Below are positions 48,201-57,267 of a stretch of DNA of 64,000 nt, piece after piece (the stretch's first letter is position 1; every line of letters starts with the position of its first letter). The DNA is from Pollenia angustigena (lineage: Eukaryota > Arthropoda > Insecta > Diptera > Polleniidae): positions 183,469,253-183,533,252 of the forward strand of contig OV884060.1 of the NCBI GenBank assembly GCA_930367215.1, read 5' to 3'. The translations under genes and the position numbers were made by a program. The notes beneath the pieces are model-generated. The model was not told the origin of the DNA and made no database searches. It saw only the letters and a program-made list of their open reading frames with translations.

Positions 48201-51200
48201 CCGAAGAAGTCCCTAAGCTACTCCATGGAGTACTAAAGTGGGTTAGTTTTAAAAGTACTCCATGTTGCTACAGTATGGAGTACATTTAAGGGGTAGTTTA
48301 AGCATTTTTCTTTTTCATTTTTTTCTAATCGCCTTTTATGGTGTGTTTATTATACATAAACATATTTACTTAATTTTTTTACCTTTTTTCCACAAATTTC
48401 ACAAACTTTCACTTTTAAATAAACAATTAAGCTGGAGGTCCTGCGTGGAGGCGAAAAAGCGTGGTATGGACCTCCAGCTTTAATAATGGACACCACCAGG
48501 GCTACCAATGTGTAATACTGTAAACTATAGAAAAGTATACATCATGCAGTTGTTGGCAGCACTTCATGTTAATTTCTTATAACATGGTCCATCCTACAGT
48601 ACACTGGACCATGTTGTAAGTAGTCCATTTAAGCCACAATGGACCACGTAGTCCAATATTATCTGTAGGGATCACCACCAATTTTGATAACAATTATCGT
48701 TAGTTTATCTGAACTAGTTCTCAAAAAAATCAAAACAAGAAACAATATAAAAATTATTGTTAAATTAAATAAAGTGATAATTATAAAATAATTATATTAA
48801 AAAAGTGTTTAATAATATATTTTTAATAAAATTACACTAACAACACAAAAATATGTCGAAATGAAACAGGAATAAATCATCTGAATTAGTTTCAGAGAGT
48901 GAAACGAGTGGTTTATATCGTCGTATGAGCATAGCATTAAGCAGGGTTTGCATATTATGGTTGGGCCTTAAGCCAGCTATCTGATAAAAACGATTAGAGA
49001 TGAGTTTTATAAAAGAAAATTCAACAACGATTATTGTTTATATTTTTTTTTTATCGTTACTCATTCCAATTCTTTAACATTTCGTCTACCTTTTTAATTT
49101 GTTTTCATTTCATCGACCTTTTGTTTCTAATTAATAAATTTTCGTTGTATTTCTTTTCTCTATCATTAATGCATAAATTCGCTTTTAAAAAATAAATCAA
49201 AAACACTTTTTAAAAAATTGAATAAAATAAAAAATCAAATAGAGATATTCATTAACCATCATTGAACCATGGAAAAGTAACTATGACTCTATGTCTTGGC
49301 AACAGCAACAAGAGCACCAACAACACCAAAATGCCACAAATTTGCAATATAATTTACAATACGAATATTATCAACAGCAATTTACTAATGAAAAAATCGA
49401 ATTTCATGATCCTTGGGAAGATTACTATAGGAAACAGGAAACAAACGCGGAAATACAAAATAAAAATGACGAAGCTGCGGAAAATGAAGAAAATAATTGG
49501 AAGGTGAATGAAGGTAAACAAGATGTAACGGAAGATTCATATCAAGAGGTCGTATATGAAGAAAACGTGCATACAGAACCAGAAACTCATTTAGATTTTA
49601 ACAAAGAAATAGAGGCTCAGGAAGAGAGTACTTTTGTGGCCAGTAGTTGTGATTGTAGTTCAATGACAACTGTCACTAGTGATGATACAAGAAACGATAA
49701 CATCACTGAAAGGGATGGGAAAATTTCAGATAAAGAATTGGAGTTAGATAATAAAGACATTTCGGATAAAAATAATGCTAAAAGCAAAAGTAGTAATATG
49801 GAAATTAGTACGTCTACAGAGCAAAAGGTTTCTGAACAAAATGAAGAAAAAGTAGAAGAGGTAACAAAAGATTTTAATTTAAATAAAAAAAAAAAACAAA
49901 AAAAATCTGTGCACCTAAATAGTGATGTATCGATATCAACCGTTTTATATATATTTTGATGATGTCTTAATTATTTATGGAATACAGAACACATACCAAC
50001 ATACAATTTACATACATATATACACATGCATACATACATAGATTTCATATATAAATACATACATACCTACATACATACTCGTAAAACATTGTGATTTTGT
50101 GATGGGCGTAATAAATGTTTAGCAAATCATCTTGTATTTTAGATCAAAATATACCTGTACATCTTTAGACCTCATTGCGTCGTTTATGTTTTTGTTTAAA
50201 CTTCTACATTATCTTCATTTTACCGCTAGATAACGTAACGTAATGTAATCTAACGTTAAGTTAAACGTAACGTTAGTAAACATTTTTTGATTATTGTTTT
50301 CGTTTTGTGGAGAGAAATTAATCATCATAGAGTTGGTTTCTTTTAAAATACTATACTATATTATTTTGCATTTTGTGGCATGCCTTTGTGAAGTCGTCTC
50401 ATACATTTTATATACATATATATATATATATATATTAACTCATAAATATCAACATTTGGATTAAATTTTGTTTAAATTAGAAAACGTATATACACATTTT
50501 ATATATCAGTATATATATAGTAATCTTCCTAAAGGTAATCTGAACATTTTGGTTTTTTTTATATATTCTCTTACTCAGAACTACTAATACACCTGCCGCT
50601 TTTTTCTTAAGGTCGGTTAAACGTTTTTCGTTTCGTTGCTAGTAAAATACCTTGACGATAATCTCTAACCGTATCTGGAGAAATTGGTGGTCTTAGTTTT
50701 ATTATAATATATACTCTTTATAAATATATTCTTTTTTCCTATTGGAAGGCTGTTTATGTTAAATGTTGCATTTATTTGGATTTGGTTATTTATCTCTTCT
50801 TATTTAGTTTTTTAATTATGATTTTATTTAACAACTTTATTTCTTTTTCTTAACCTTTTCAGGCTGGTTTGGCTGGTGCCTTATCTCATTTGCGTTTGGG
50901 TGAGCCACTCAGTCCCGAACACGATGCCTACGAACAGTTAATGCGTCGCCAATGTTGGGAATCTGGTCAAATTGATTATTCTGGCCGTGATTCGTTCGAT
51001 AATATCTGGAAAAAGATTACACTGACTTTGGAAACCAAACCAGATAATGACGGAAAGACGGGTAGCTCTTAAAAACAGAATAAAACAAAAGCAATCACTT
51101 CACATTATCATATACATATATTTTTTTTTCTCATATTGCTACATTTTTCATATGTAGTGCCATTTTTTTTTTTGCAAAAACCATCACCATTTTCAGACAA

Positions 51201-54200
51201 AACACACACCTTTTTGTATAAAATATACCCACATAATTTAATTATTTATTAAATTGTAAATCGAAGTTTTTGAAAAAAACTTAATTTTTGCCTTATTTTT
51301 TTTTTATTAATAATACCACATAAAATATCATAATTTACACTTTTTATCGAATATTTCAAACATTTTGTATTAACTTTATATACATTTAAAAAAAAAACAC
51401 CTTAAAATTTATTAAATAAATCACTTTTTTTAAAAAAACTGCAACTTAACTTTTGTTCAAAAAAAATTATTGTTTTATTTATTCATGTTGTTAATGTGTT
51501 TGTCATCGTGTGTATGTGTGTGTTTTGTTAAAATTTTTATTCATTTTCACTCTTTATTTTTATTAAATTTCATTTAGTTTTTCTATAATTTCAGTTTTTA
51601 TTTATAAAAAAAAGAAGAATCACTATTTTTTTAAGCAAAACAACAAAAATTGTTATTTCTATTTAAATTGAATAAAATTTAAACATTTTTAAAGCACTCC
51701 TATCTTTTTATTTAATTATTATTGTATTTATTTAAAATTTAATTTTTGTTTATTTAGTGTTACATCTCTATATTGGTGTCAATTGTCATCTCTATGTTAC
51801 CGTAAAATATCATGTATCAACAGAGTTGTTTTTTTTTGCAGACATGGGAGTTATCAACTGGTGTATTGTCGTAACTAATTAAATATACAAGATAACATTT
51901 TTGATACGTTTATTTAACAAACTTTGGTTTTGAAATTCTAATTTCTGTTGCAATGATTGGAACAAAAAATTAATAATTGAAGTTTTTTTTATATATTTAT
52001 TTAGGCGCGGCCACTAGAGGGCATAAAATACATCTTAAACAAAATATTCGTAAAATAAGTCTTAACACTCAAACGATATATTAAAACATTATTTTAATAT
52101 TTACAGAAATAGAAAAAAGATGACCAAACCTAATATGTTTTTGGGAAAGACTTTAAAGCTTTAAATGTTAAATATAAAAGTTTCTGATTTAGCTGCAGAA
52201 TTTAGGAACGCAAAAGCCGACCTTCTTATGAAAGTAAAAAAATGATAATTTTTTTGTGAAATAACCAGTTTTGAGAACATGAAATTTAACTGCAATTGCC
52301 CGTTGGCGTCATTTCTTGATAATGCTTTTAATTTTTTGTTTTCAATCCATTTCAATCCTTTCTCATTGTCTTTGACACCAGCTAAGTTACTCTACAATAC
52401 TATGTATTTAATTTGTAAGCAGCATATTTTAAAATTTATAGAATAAAGTACGTAACATTTTAATGCCAGTGTAATCGTTTTCAAGCTGACGTTGCAAAAG
52501 GGGTCATTCTTTGCCGAAATCGGAAGTTATATTTGAAAATGAAATTTGTTTACAATTTCAAGTAAAAATAGACTAATACTTTCATGATGGATATATTTAT
52601 TGCATGCGAAAGGAAATTTACACTAAGATTTAATTAAAAATGGGTAAAATCTGCTTATGTTTTCTCTTTGCTGCCATTCAAATATTACTGAATACTAAAA
52701 TGACATTTGTGCTGTTCAAAATTTTCTTTATCACAAGTTGGTATTACAAAGTGTCATGTTTAGAAATCGAAATTACGTTAAACTTATATCGATGGAGATT
52801 TTCAATTAATTTTTTCCTGATATTTTCTGTCATGAATGACAGATTTGCTCCAATTTTCGGTTGCTCGATGGTGTGGCCGCTTTTCTGTGATTGATTGTTG
52901 ACTGATGAAATTTTTAACGGGGAACGATATGAGTATACATTCATGGCATATTGGAATTATTGAAAAGGTTTATTACGAAAAAATTGAAATTTACACTTTT
53001 TAAGATTCTAGTGGCTCTGAAGTTAACTTAATCTTTTGTTATACTATTTTGACAATTAAGCTTATTAAAAAATATGTTATAGATTGTGTTACATCTCTGT
53101 GTATTACAAGTTGGTATTACAAAGTGTCATCTTTATTGTTATTGTTACCAGAGTCGTAAAAGATATGTTTTTTTAGTTTTCAATATAAATACTTTATTTC
53201 AGATTCACAATCTTTTTTAACCAAATTTGTTTAAATTGATAGTAAAACAGCTAAATTAAAAATTCAACTATTTATTCGAAACAAATATTCTTAAAATGCA
53301 TTCCTAGACAGCTTTAAAATTTTTATTAACATACACACAAGCATATATTAAAACAAAATTCGAATTTACTTTAATTTTGTATTTTTTCATTATTCCGTCA
53401 TTTGCCAGCAAAACCCCACTTCCTGCATTGTTGTGAACTTTTTACCGGTATTTTTAACTTACTAACCTTAAAATTTTTTTCAGGTGGCTTTGCAAATAAC
53501 AATAATAACACAAACTTGCTAAGAGTTACAAATAAACATGCAACAAAAAAACAATTTCAACAAATTACGCATAAATCTGGTTCAGCGAAACAAGAAATAT
53601 CGCATAAATTTAAATAACAATTACTGAAGGTGCTTAGGCGCTATACCTGTCTGATGCCTGTAATTTTGATCAAGTATGGACATCGGGAAATCGAAATAAT
53701 ACCACAACCAGTAGATGTTTAAAAGTACATACATAATACTCTTTGTTTTAAATAGTTTCCAATGATATATAATTAGAAAGTTGAAATTTATTTAAATAAG
53801 TTCTGCAGAAATGAGGCGAAATAATATTCAGCTTAATCTAAAGCTCTTGTCTAACACAATAAAAGCTTTAAACAAATAAACAAAAATATACAACACTTTG
53901 CAAAACTTTGAAAACCTAAACCAAAATCTTTTTTTTTTATTATTTTCACCTCTTTCTTTTATGCACATCACACTCACAAACAACACACAATTCATACTTT
54001 GTTACATCTACACTACCTCACTTGTTTTGGTTAATGGCTTGAGTAGACTTCAAGACTTCTGCCGATATTGAAGATGGTAAAATTGAGTATGATCCCAAGA
54101 CCGGAGCCAGCACCCAATACCGTGTTATTGAGGGTGGTTATGAAATGGTAACTACTTCTCCTCAACCCAACGGTACTGTTAAAACCTCCACCAGAACTTT

Positions 54201-56619
54201 CTGGGATCCTAAACCCGTTAGCGAGGAAGATATGAGAAAGGAGCAGGCCAATAGGAAGGTCATACAATCCCGTATGAACAAAGAAATTCGTATTGATGAG
54301 AGAACCACCATGCTGACTCGTGCCATTGAAGGTGGCTATGAGGAGGTATACACCACTATCAATCAAGATGGTACCAAGAGCATGAAGACCAAGACTTTCT
54401 TTGATTCGGTGCCCGAAGGTACTCCTTTCCCCGGCCAAGGTCAACAACCTAAGCAACCAGGCAACAAGAAGACCATAACCCGCAAGACTTCGGTTGAATC
54501 CAACGATTCCACCGACAACCGCAAGATTGTGCAAAAGGTTAACAAGAATCAACAAGTTCAGAACATCCAACAAACTTCCAACCTCCAACAACAATCAACC
54601 TACCAAGAAACTCGTCACAGTTCCCAAAACATTGAGATTACCGAAAATAATCGTACTGTACGCAAGAATTCTTTGCAAACTGAGCAAAGCATAAGGCAAG
54701 TAAGCTCCTCGAATGTAACTGATGGCAAGGATAATACCAAGACCAAGAAAACAAAGAAACCCAAGAGTTCGGCTCCTCCACCCCCAGCTGATTTCGTGCA
54801 AAATGATACAACCACCGTGGCCACTAAACGTGTACCTGGTGGTCTTGAATACACTTATTCCACTCAATTGGAATCCGGTAAAACTATTACCACTTCCAAG
54901 ACCGTTTACGAAGAAGAGGAGGTAGAATTGACCGAGGAAGAGATCAAGGCTTACCAGAAAACCTTAAAGGATGCTCAAAAGCATAAGAATGTTTCTACCA
55001 CCAAGAAATTGAAATCGGAATCTGGAACGAAAAAGGTTGTTCCTTCCGAAAATCCTGGTGATGTTACAACCGTTGAAACCATTAAGATTGAAGGTGGCAC
55101 TGAATACCATTACACTACTGTAACCTCTGAAGGTGTTGTCAAAAAGGCCGTCAAGACTGTTTATGATCCCGTTCCCTGTTCCAATCCCGATGATACCGAA
55201 GAAGAGGAAATTGTCGAGGAATACGAAGAGGAAATTATTGAGCCTGGCGAGAAGAACATTAGAACGATTGAGACCATCAAAACTTTGCCAAAGAAATTTG
55301 AAGGTAGGTACCTTTTGCAGGTGACTTTTTGGATCATCTCTTAATATTCAGAAAGGTTATTAAGCTCAATGATTATTTTAAGACGTTTTATAACGATTTC
55401 AGAACCCTAACACATTATTTAACTAAGTTCGCATTTAGTTTACTTGGTCTTTATTAAACGTGCGCTGTTCATTACAAGCAAACTGGAACTTTGATATCTG
55501 ATAGTAACTTTTATGGGAAAATGGTTTGAAAATCTTTAAAGGCCTGCATAAATGTATTTGAAAGTCACACCATAAATCAAATGTACGTACAACTACAATG
55601 ACAAATGCTATGCGGTACTGTTCGAAGCACAATTTAAATAGTGTTGTGAGGGTACAAGAATTCAAATAAGTACACTCCATACAGTACTTGTTTCTTTCCA
55701 AACTTTTCAATACAGTTAACAAATTTTGCCTGTACTTCTAGCATTTGAAAGTTAACTCGTGCAGTCTGGGCGAATTTGCGATGTTTACCTGCTTGTCGTA
55801 TGGCGCACGCATACAAAGGATTGTTTTTGCAATAAATCATACTTTAATATCCCAAACTCCCATTAAAAAAAGGATGTGGGTATTTTTTGTTCCCACTCTC
55901 ATTGCTGCATATATTTTTCTTTCGCTTGCCAATTTTTGAGAGTATTTTTTGTACCCGTTCTTTCACTATCAACCCAATTATTTCTTGTCAGTTCGCTCCC
56001 TTCTCCAAATTTTACAAATTAATTTAAATAGAAAAAATAGGAACTGGGAGAAAACTCCCGGGGAATTTTTATTCATAATTGGGTTGTATAGTAAAGCATT
56101 TGCTTTTTGCTTCTACACGTTCACACACATACATTTACTCGTTGTCTACACTTTTCTTCAGCGTTTGCTTGTGACAGCGATTCAACAGTATAGAGTTTGA
56201 AAATGTTTTAATGATTTGAATGTGTTCAAACGGAATTGTGCAGACCTCTAAAAATTATATTGGTTTTCTAATTCATATATTCTTAAGGATTGTTTTACTT
56301 CAAGAATAAATAATAATAAGATTAACCTTTTTATGTTTAAAAGTATTTTGATCTAACATGCGCAAGAGCTCGTTAGTTTGAAGATTGTGACATTTACAAA
56401 TATTAAGTTTTTTCAGTATAGTAAGATATATTAAAATAGTATATTTAAATTTAATCATCACGTCTGCTAAAATTTATCACAAACTGAAATTTCCTGATCC
56501 CAAAAATTACCTACATTTTCTTTGTTTTTAATTTTATTTTACTTCTTACAGAGGAAGTCACCATCACTCACGAAAAGAAAGAGAAGAAAACCAAGAGATC
56601 CATGGTCATCAGCCATTAA
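30230..56619 (+). CDS. Gyg: Glycogenin, whole gene span with alternative ends
   Basis: Glycogenin is the self-glucosylating protein that primes glycogen synthesis from UDP-glucose in the cytosol and then hands the primer to glycogen synthase. Core exons are 30230-30236, 42293-42603, 42676-43146 and 50863-51072, giving 332 residues, close to the 333 I recall for the fly short form. Optional in-frame exons are 43356-43409 and 49243-49860. An internal donor at 51062 allows 53484-53617 or 54047-55303 plus 56552-56619 as alternative ends. All joins keep phase. Residues DSD 102-104 (metal and UDP-glucose binding), D163-Q164 and Tyr195 (primer site) are present. The core is near-certain. The optional parts are inferred from splice signals and phase. 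Confidence 0.9.
32602..32953. mobile_element. TTAA MITE in glycogenin intron 1
   Basis: Same family and orientation as 22847-23198. It starts GGCTAGATTACAGTATTATA after TTAA (32598-32601) and ends GTGTAATCTAGGCC before TTAG. Confidence 0.9.
33331..33511. mobile_element. 181-bp palindromic MITE
   Basis: Ends AGGCTCAGTTAGCCGG and exact complement. The interior is partly self-complementary (AGTAACATTAACGTTGC, GTAAAGTTAAGTTACTTTTA). It shares its outer 12 bp with 27662-28062. Confidence 0.75.
35298..35542. mobile_element. Palindromic MITE, GGGGTCTAAT family, copy 2
   Basis: Same ends and CGATATCGA-rich interior as 3115-3347, about 80% similar by eye. Confidence 0.78.
38283..38301 (+). CDS. Gyg: Candidate alternative first exon of glycogenin
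   Basis: AAAATGATAATGGCCACTTCTG followed by GTAAGTTCT is read as ATG-ATA-ATG-GCC-ACT-TCT-G with a consensus donor in phase 1, the phase exon 2 requires. It would give the start MIMATS-D-FAWV. Only splice site, phase and the start codon support it; a 19-base coding segment can arise by chance in 12 kb. Confidence 0.3.
42293..42603 (+). CDS. Gyg: Glycogenin exon 2, GT8 N-terminal half
   Basis: Acceptor AACATTTAG, donor TTG followed by GTAAGTG. Codes for residues 3-106: WVTLTTNDTYSLGALVLAHS, the Rossmann-type nucleotide-binding start of the GT8 fold, then LLARPELGITFTKLHCWRL and EKCVFLDSDTL. The DSD at 102-104 is the DxD motif that holds Mn2+ and UDP-glucose. The sequence is nearly identical to Drosophila glycogenin. 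An antisense frame here is a shadow. Confidence 0.97.
42676..43146 (+). CDS. Gyg: Glycogenin exon 3, GT8 C-terminal half with priming Tyr195
   Basis: Acceptor ATATTAAAAG, donor AATATG followed by GTAAGT. Residues 107-263. Visible motifs: DVSWPDCFNSGVFVYKPS, NGSFDGGDQGLLNQYFSDW (D163-Q164 of the active site), YNVTAYASYCYLPAFKQF, where the Tyr of SYCY is residue 195 and corresponds to the self-glucosylated Tyr195 of human glycogenin, and KILHFAGKMKPW. The exon ends in phase 0, the phase of both optional exons and of exon 6. Confidence 0.97.
43356..43409 (+). CDS. Gyg: Glycogenin optional micro-exon, 18 codons
   Basis: Acceptor TTTGTTTCCCAAG and donor GATGAG followed by GTAAGA enclose 54 bases open in the needed frame: LALFTDIEKSDYVKYTDE, acidic and tyrosine-containing. 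Both flanking phases are 0, so inclusion or skipping keeps the frame. Location between the catalytic domain and the variable linker suits a regulated cassette. Confidence 0.6.
44252..44616. mobile_element. MITE with CCCTGCAAATAATA ends, copy 1
   Basis: Inverted ends CCCTGCAAATAATA. The interior has many GGACTGGTCC / ACTCCATGG-like palindromes and two CGACATG(T/C)TTTCGTTTTT blocks. Related to the longer copy at 48067-48670. Confidence 0.72.
45590..45905. other. GC-richer island inside the glycogenin intron
   Basis: Clearly richer in GC than the surrounding sequence (for example AAGCCCCGGGAGCACGGTTC, CCGCAGCGGAGGTTAG, CACGGCAGGTGCTAAGG), without a long frame. It may be the 5' untranslated part of a LINE or a SINE, but I could not assign it. 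Confidence 0.35.
46426..46487. repeat. Solo end related to the element at 9065-10060
   Basis: GTTTGAGAAAGGGTTTGATT through AATCAAACC to CCGTGTTTGTTGG resembles the right end of the TA-flanked element at 9065-10060. The partner end was not found. Confidence 0.45.
46654..47563 (-). mobile_element. Mariner-superfamily element, internally deleted
   Basis: Inverted ends AAGGGTGGT followed after a few bases by GGCCGATGTTGA, with TA on each side (46652-46653 and 47564-47565). Both ends are intact, while about a third of the transposase is missing, so this is a non-autonomous deletion derivative lying antisense in the glycogenin intron. Confidence 0.92.
46757..47458 (-). pseudogene. Mariner-type transposase with internal deletion
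   Basis: A single open frame of 233 codons. It starts MERYTIQQRVKVIQTYYEYG (helix-turn-helix region), jumps at about residue 30 to HFHLSGFVNKQNCRIWANEN, then continues through PQRVTVWCGLWAGG, DMWFQQDGATCHTA (second catalytic Asp) and NWPPRSCDLTPLDFFLWG (third Asp region) to the C-terminus. The jump deletes most of the DNA-binding domain and replaces the first catalytic Asp (family form SDEAHF, here IEAHF). It can be translated but should not transpose. Confidence 0.9.
48067..48670. mobile_element. MITE with CCCTGCAAATAA ends, copy 2, with AGTCCAT motifs
   Basis: Starts CCCTGCAAATAACGAGACTA and ends with the complement of CCCTACAGATAATATTGGAC. Inside are repeated TAGTCCAT and TACTCCATG phrases in both orientations and a central hairpin at 48429-48481. 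Confidence 0.7.
48429..48481. repeat. Perfect-arm hairpin inside the MITE
   Basis: AAGCTGGAGGTCC and GGACCTCCAGCTT, 27 bp apart, form 13-bp arms. Confidence 0.8.
49243..49860 (+). CDS. Gyg: Glycogenin optional long exon, 206 codons
   Basis: Acceptor AATCAAATAG and donor GAAGAG followed by GTAACA, both phase 0, enclose an open frame continuous with exons 3 and 6. It begins RYSLTIIEPWKSNYDSMSW, then a Gln-rich run, FHDPWEDYYRK, then a low-complexity Glu/Asp/Lys/Asn/Ser region. It looks like a disordered linker, as in long isoforms of glycogenin. The frame also runs past the donor to TGA at 49957, so read-through would give a different C-terminus. The GTAACA donor is only moderate. Confidence 0.68.
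49861..50862 (+). other. Intron before the glycogenin tail exon
   Basis: (ACAT)n at 50010-50080, (TA)n at 50415-50436, an AACGTAACGTAATG palindromic cluster near 50232-50275, and a pyrimidine-rich acceptor TTCTTAACCTTTTCAG. Confidence 0.7.
50863..51072 (+). CDS. Gyg: Glycogenin tail exon with glycogen-synthase-binding motif
   Basis: AGLAGALSHLRLGEPLSPE and then CWESGQIDYSGRDSFDNIWK match the conserved C-terminal motif (WExGxxDYxGxDxF) through which glycogenin binds glycogen synthase. Reading through gives ETKPDNDGKTGSS and TAA at 51070-51072. A donor, GACGG followed by GTAGCT at 51062, lies ten bases before that stop codon begins and would end the exon in phase 1, opening the way to the downstream ends at 53484 or 54047. 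Confidence 0.95.
   Translation, partial: AGLAGALSHLRLGEPLSPEHDAYEQLMRRQCWESGQIDYSGRDSFDNIWKKITLTLETKPDNDGKTGSS
51077..53483 (+). other. 3' UTR / intron region without further exons seen
   Basis: AT-rich. The phrases GTGTTACATCTCT (51761, 53088) and AAGTTGGTATTACAAAGTGT (52735, 53107) each occur twice, which suggests an old dispersed or duplicated repeat. The 84- and 66-codon frames at 52640-52944 look like chance. Confidence 0.5.
51671..51676 (+). terminator. Candidate poly(A) signal for short glycogenin mRNA
   Basis: AATAAA about 600 bp after the stop at 51072. Another AATAAA at 51079 is too close to the stop to be likely. Confidence 0.35.
53484..53617 (+). CDS. Gyg: Alternative glycogenin terminal exon, Asn-rich
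   Basis: A textbook acceptor (branch-like CTAAC, then TTTTTTTCAG) opens a phase-1 exon with 43 codons and a TAA: GGFANNNNNTNLLRVTNKH, then basic residues to SHKFK. Phase 1 matches the internal donor at 51062. AATAAA at 53858 could end this mRNA. I infer it is an alternative C-terminus; no domain is recognised. Confidence 0.58.
53858..53863 (+). terminator. Candidate poly(A) signal after the Asn-rich end
   Basis: AATAAA 241 bp downstream of the TAA at 53617, before the next coding exon. Confidence 0.35.
54047..55303 (+). CDS. Gyg: Long repeat-bearing exon, probably an alternative glycogenin C-terminus
   Basis: Open from the acceptor GGCTTGAGTAG, phase 1, for 419 codons, to the donor GAAG followed by GTAGGT, again phase 1. 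There is no usable ATG near its start, so it must be joined from upstream. The donor at 51062 fits, giving Asp-Phe-Lys at the join. Four copies of a roughly 40-residue motif of form GGxEYxYTTxxxxG then KTxYDPVP are visible: IEGGYEMVTTSPQPNG with DPKP, IEGGYEEVYTTINQDG with DSVP, PGGLEYTYSTQLESG, and EGGTEYHYTTVTSEG with DPVP. A Gln/Asn/Ser-rich linker lies between copies 2 and 3. Codons are C/G-ending, suggesting high expression. Function unknown. It could instead belong to a separate gene with unseen 5' exons. Confidence 0.75.
55304..56551 (+). other. Intron before the last exon
   Basis: GTAGGT to TTCTTACAG. No feature recognised; frames of 64-95 codons inside are chance. Confidence 0.6.
56552..56619 (+). 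CDS. Gyg: Last exon of the long isoform
   Basis: With the G carried over from 55303 the frame reads EEVTITHEKKEKKTKRSMVI then S-H and TAA at 56617-56619. Basic tail. Acceptor TTTTACTTCTTACAG is strong, and the phase is right. Confidence 0.78.
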
Positions 56620-56638
56620 GTCGTAATTAAATGGACAA

Positions 56639-56645
56639 TAATAAA
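56639..56645 (+). terminator. Candidate poly(A) signal
   Basis: AATAATAAAG about 20 bp after the stop; a second AATAAA lies near 56850. Confidence 0.35.
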
Positions 56646-57267
56646 GATCGTTGAAAATTTTAAAGACCCTCTCATTGGGTTGATTTCTATTTGTTCACCT
56701 CAGTCAAACTTTAATTAATTTGGTTTTAAATTTATTTTCTAAATTAAGTTATTCCAAATTTTTTTTAACCCACTTTAATTACATAAAACCATCTTGAATG
56801 CTTACATATGTCCATATGTAATCAAATATGTAGCCTGTTTTTGTATATTAAATAAAATTGGATTTTTAAATTTAATGTATATTATGGTCTGGGTGTTTTT
56901 AATTGACATTTTCCAGTCAAATGACTGATGAAAGAGAAATGTATGTACGAAAGTACTTTGGTGGTGAGTGCGCTATACAAAGGAGGTTACTTAGCATCAA
57001 ATGATTGTACAGAATACTTCAAATAAAGTTTTGTTAAGATGACTTGTCGATATCTTTTAGAACACTTTTATAAGCTTTTACACTGATTCACATTTAAAAT
57101 CTACCTTCAATTTGTAAAGATGTTAACAGCTTCGAAATGGTTGATACGGCTAAAAATCAACATCTTATATAATATCATTCTACATCTTTCTATTATTTTA
57201 GTGTCATCACTAGAAAAGAGGCAATAAATTTTATTATTGTTGTGGCATCACTGACAAATAGACGTTT

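Larger units (their letters stand above)
43410..49242 (+). other. Glycogenin intron with transposon insertions
   Basis: Contains MITEs at 44252 and 48067, a GC-richer island at 45590-45905, a mariner copy at 46654 and AT-rich filler. No other coding exon was recognised. Confidence 0.6.

Noticed and set aside
49262..49507. 81-codon plus-strand frame
   Set aside because: Shadow of the 206-codon glycogenin exon in another frame.
54031..54594. 187-codon minus-strand Leu-rich frame
   Set aside because: Antisense shadow of the repeat-bearing glycogenin exon; the sense frame has the splice borders and the motif repeats.
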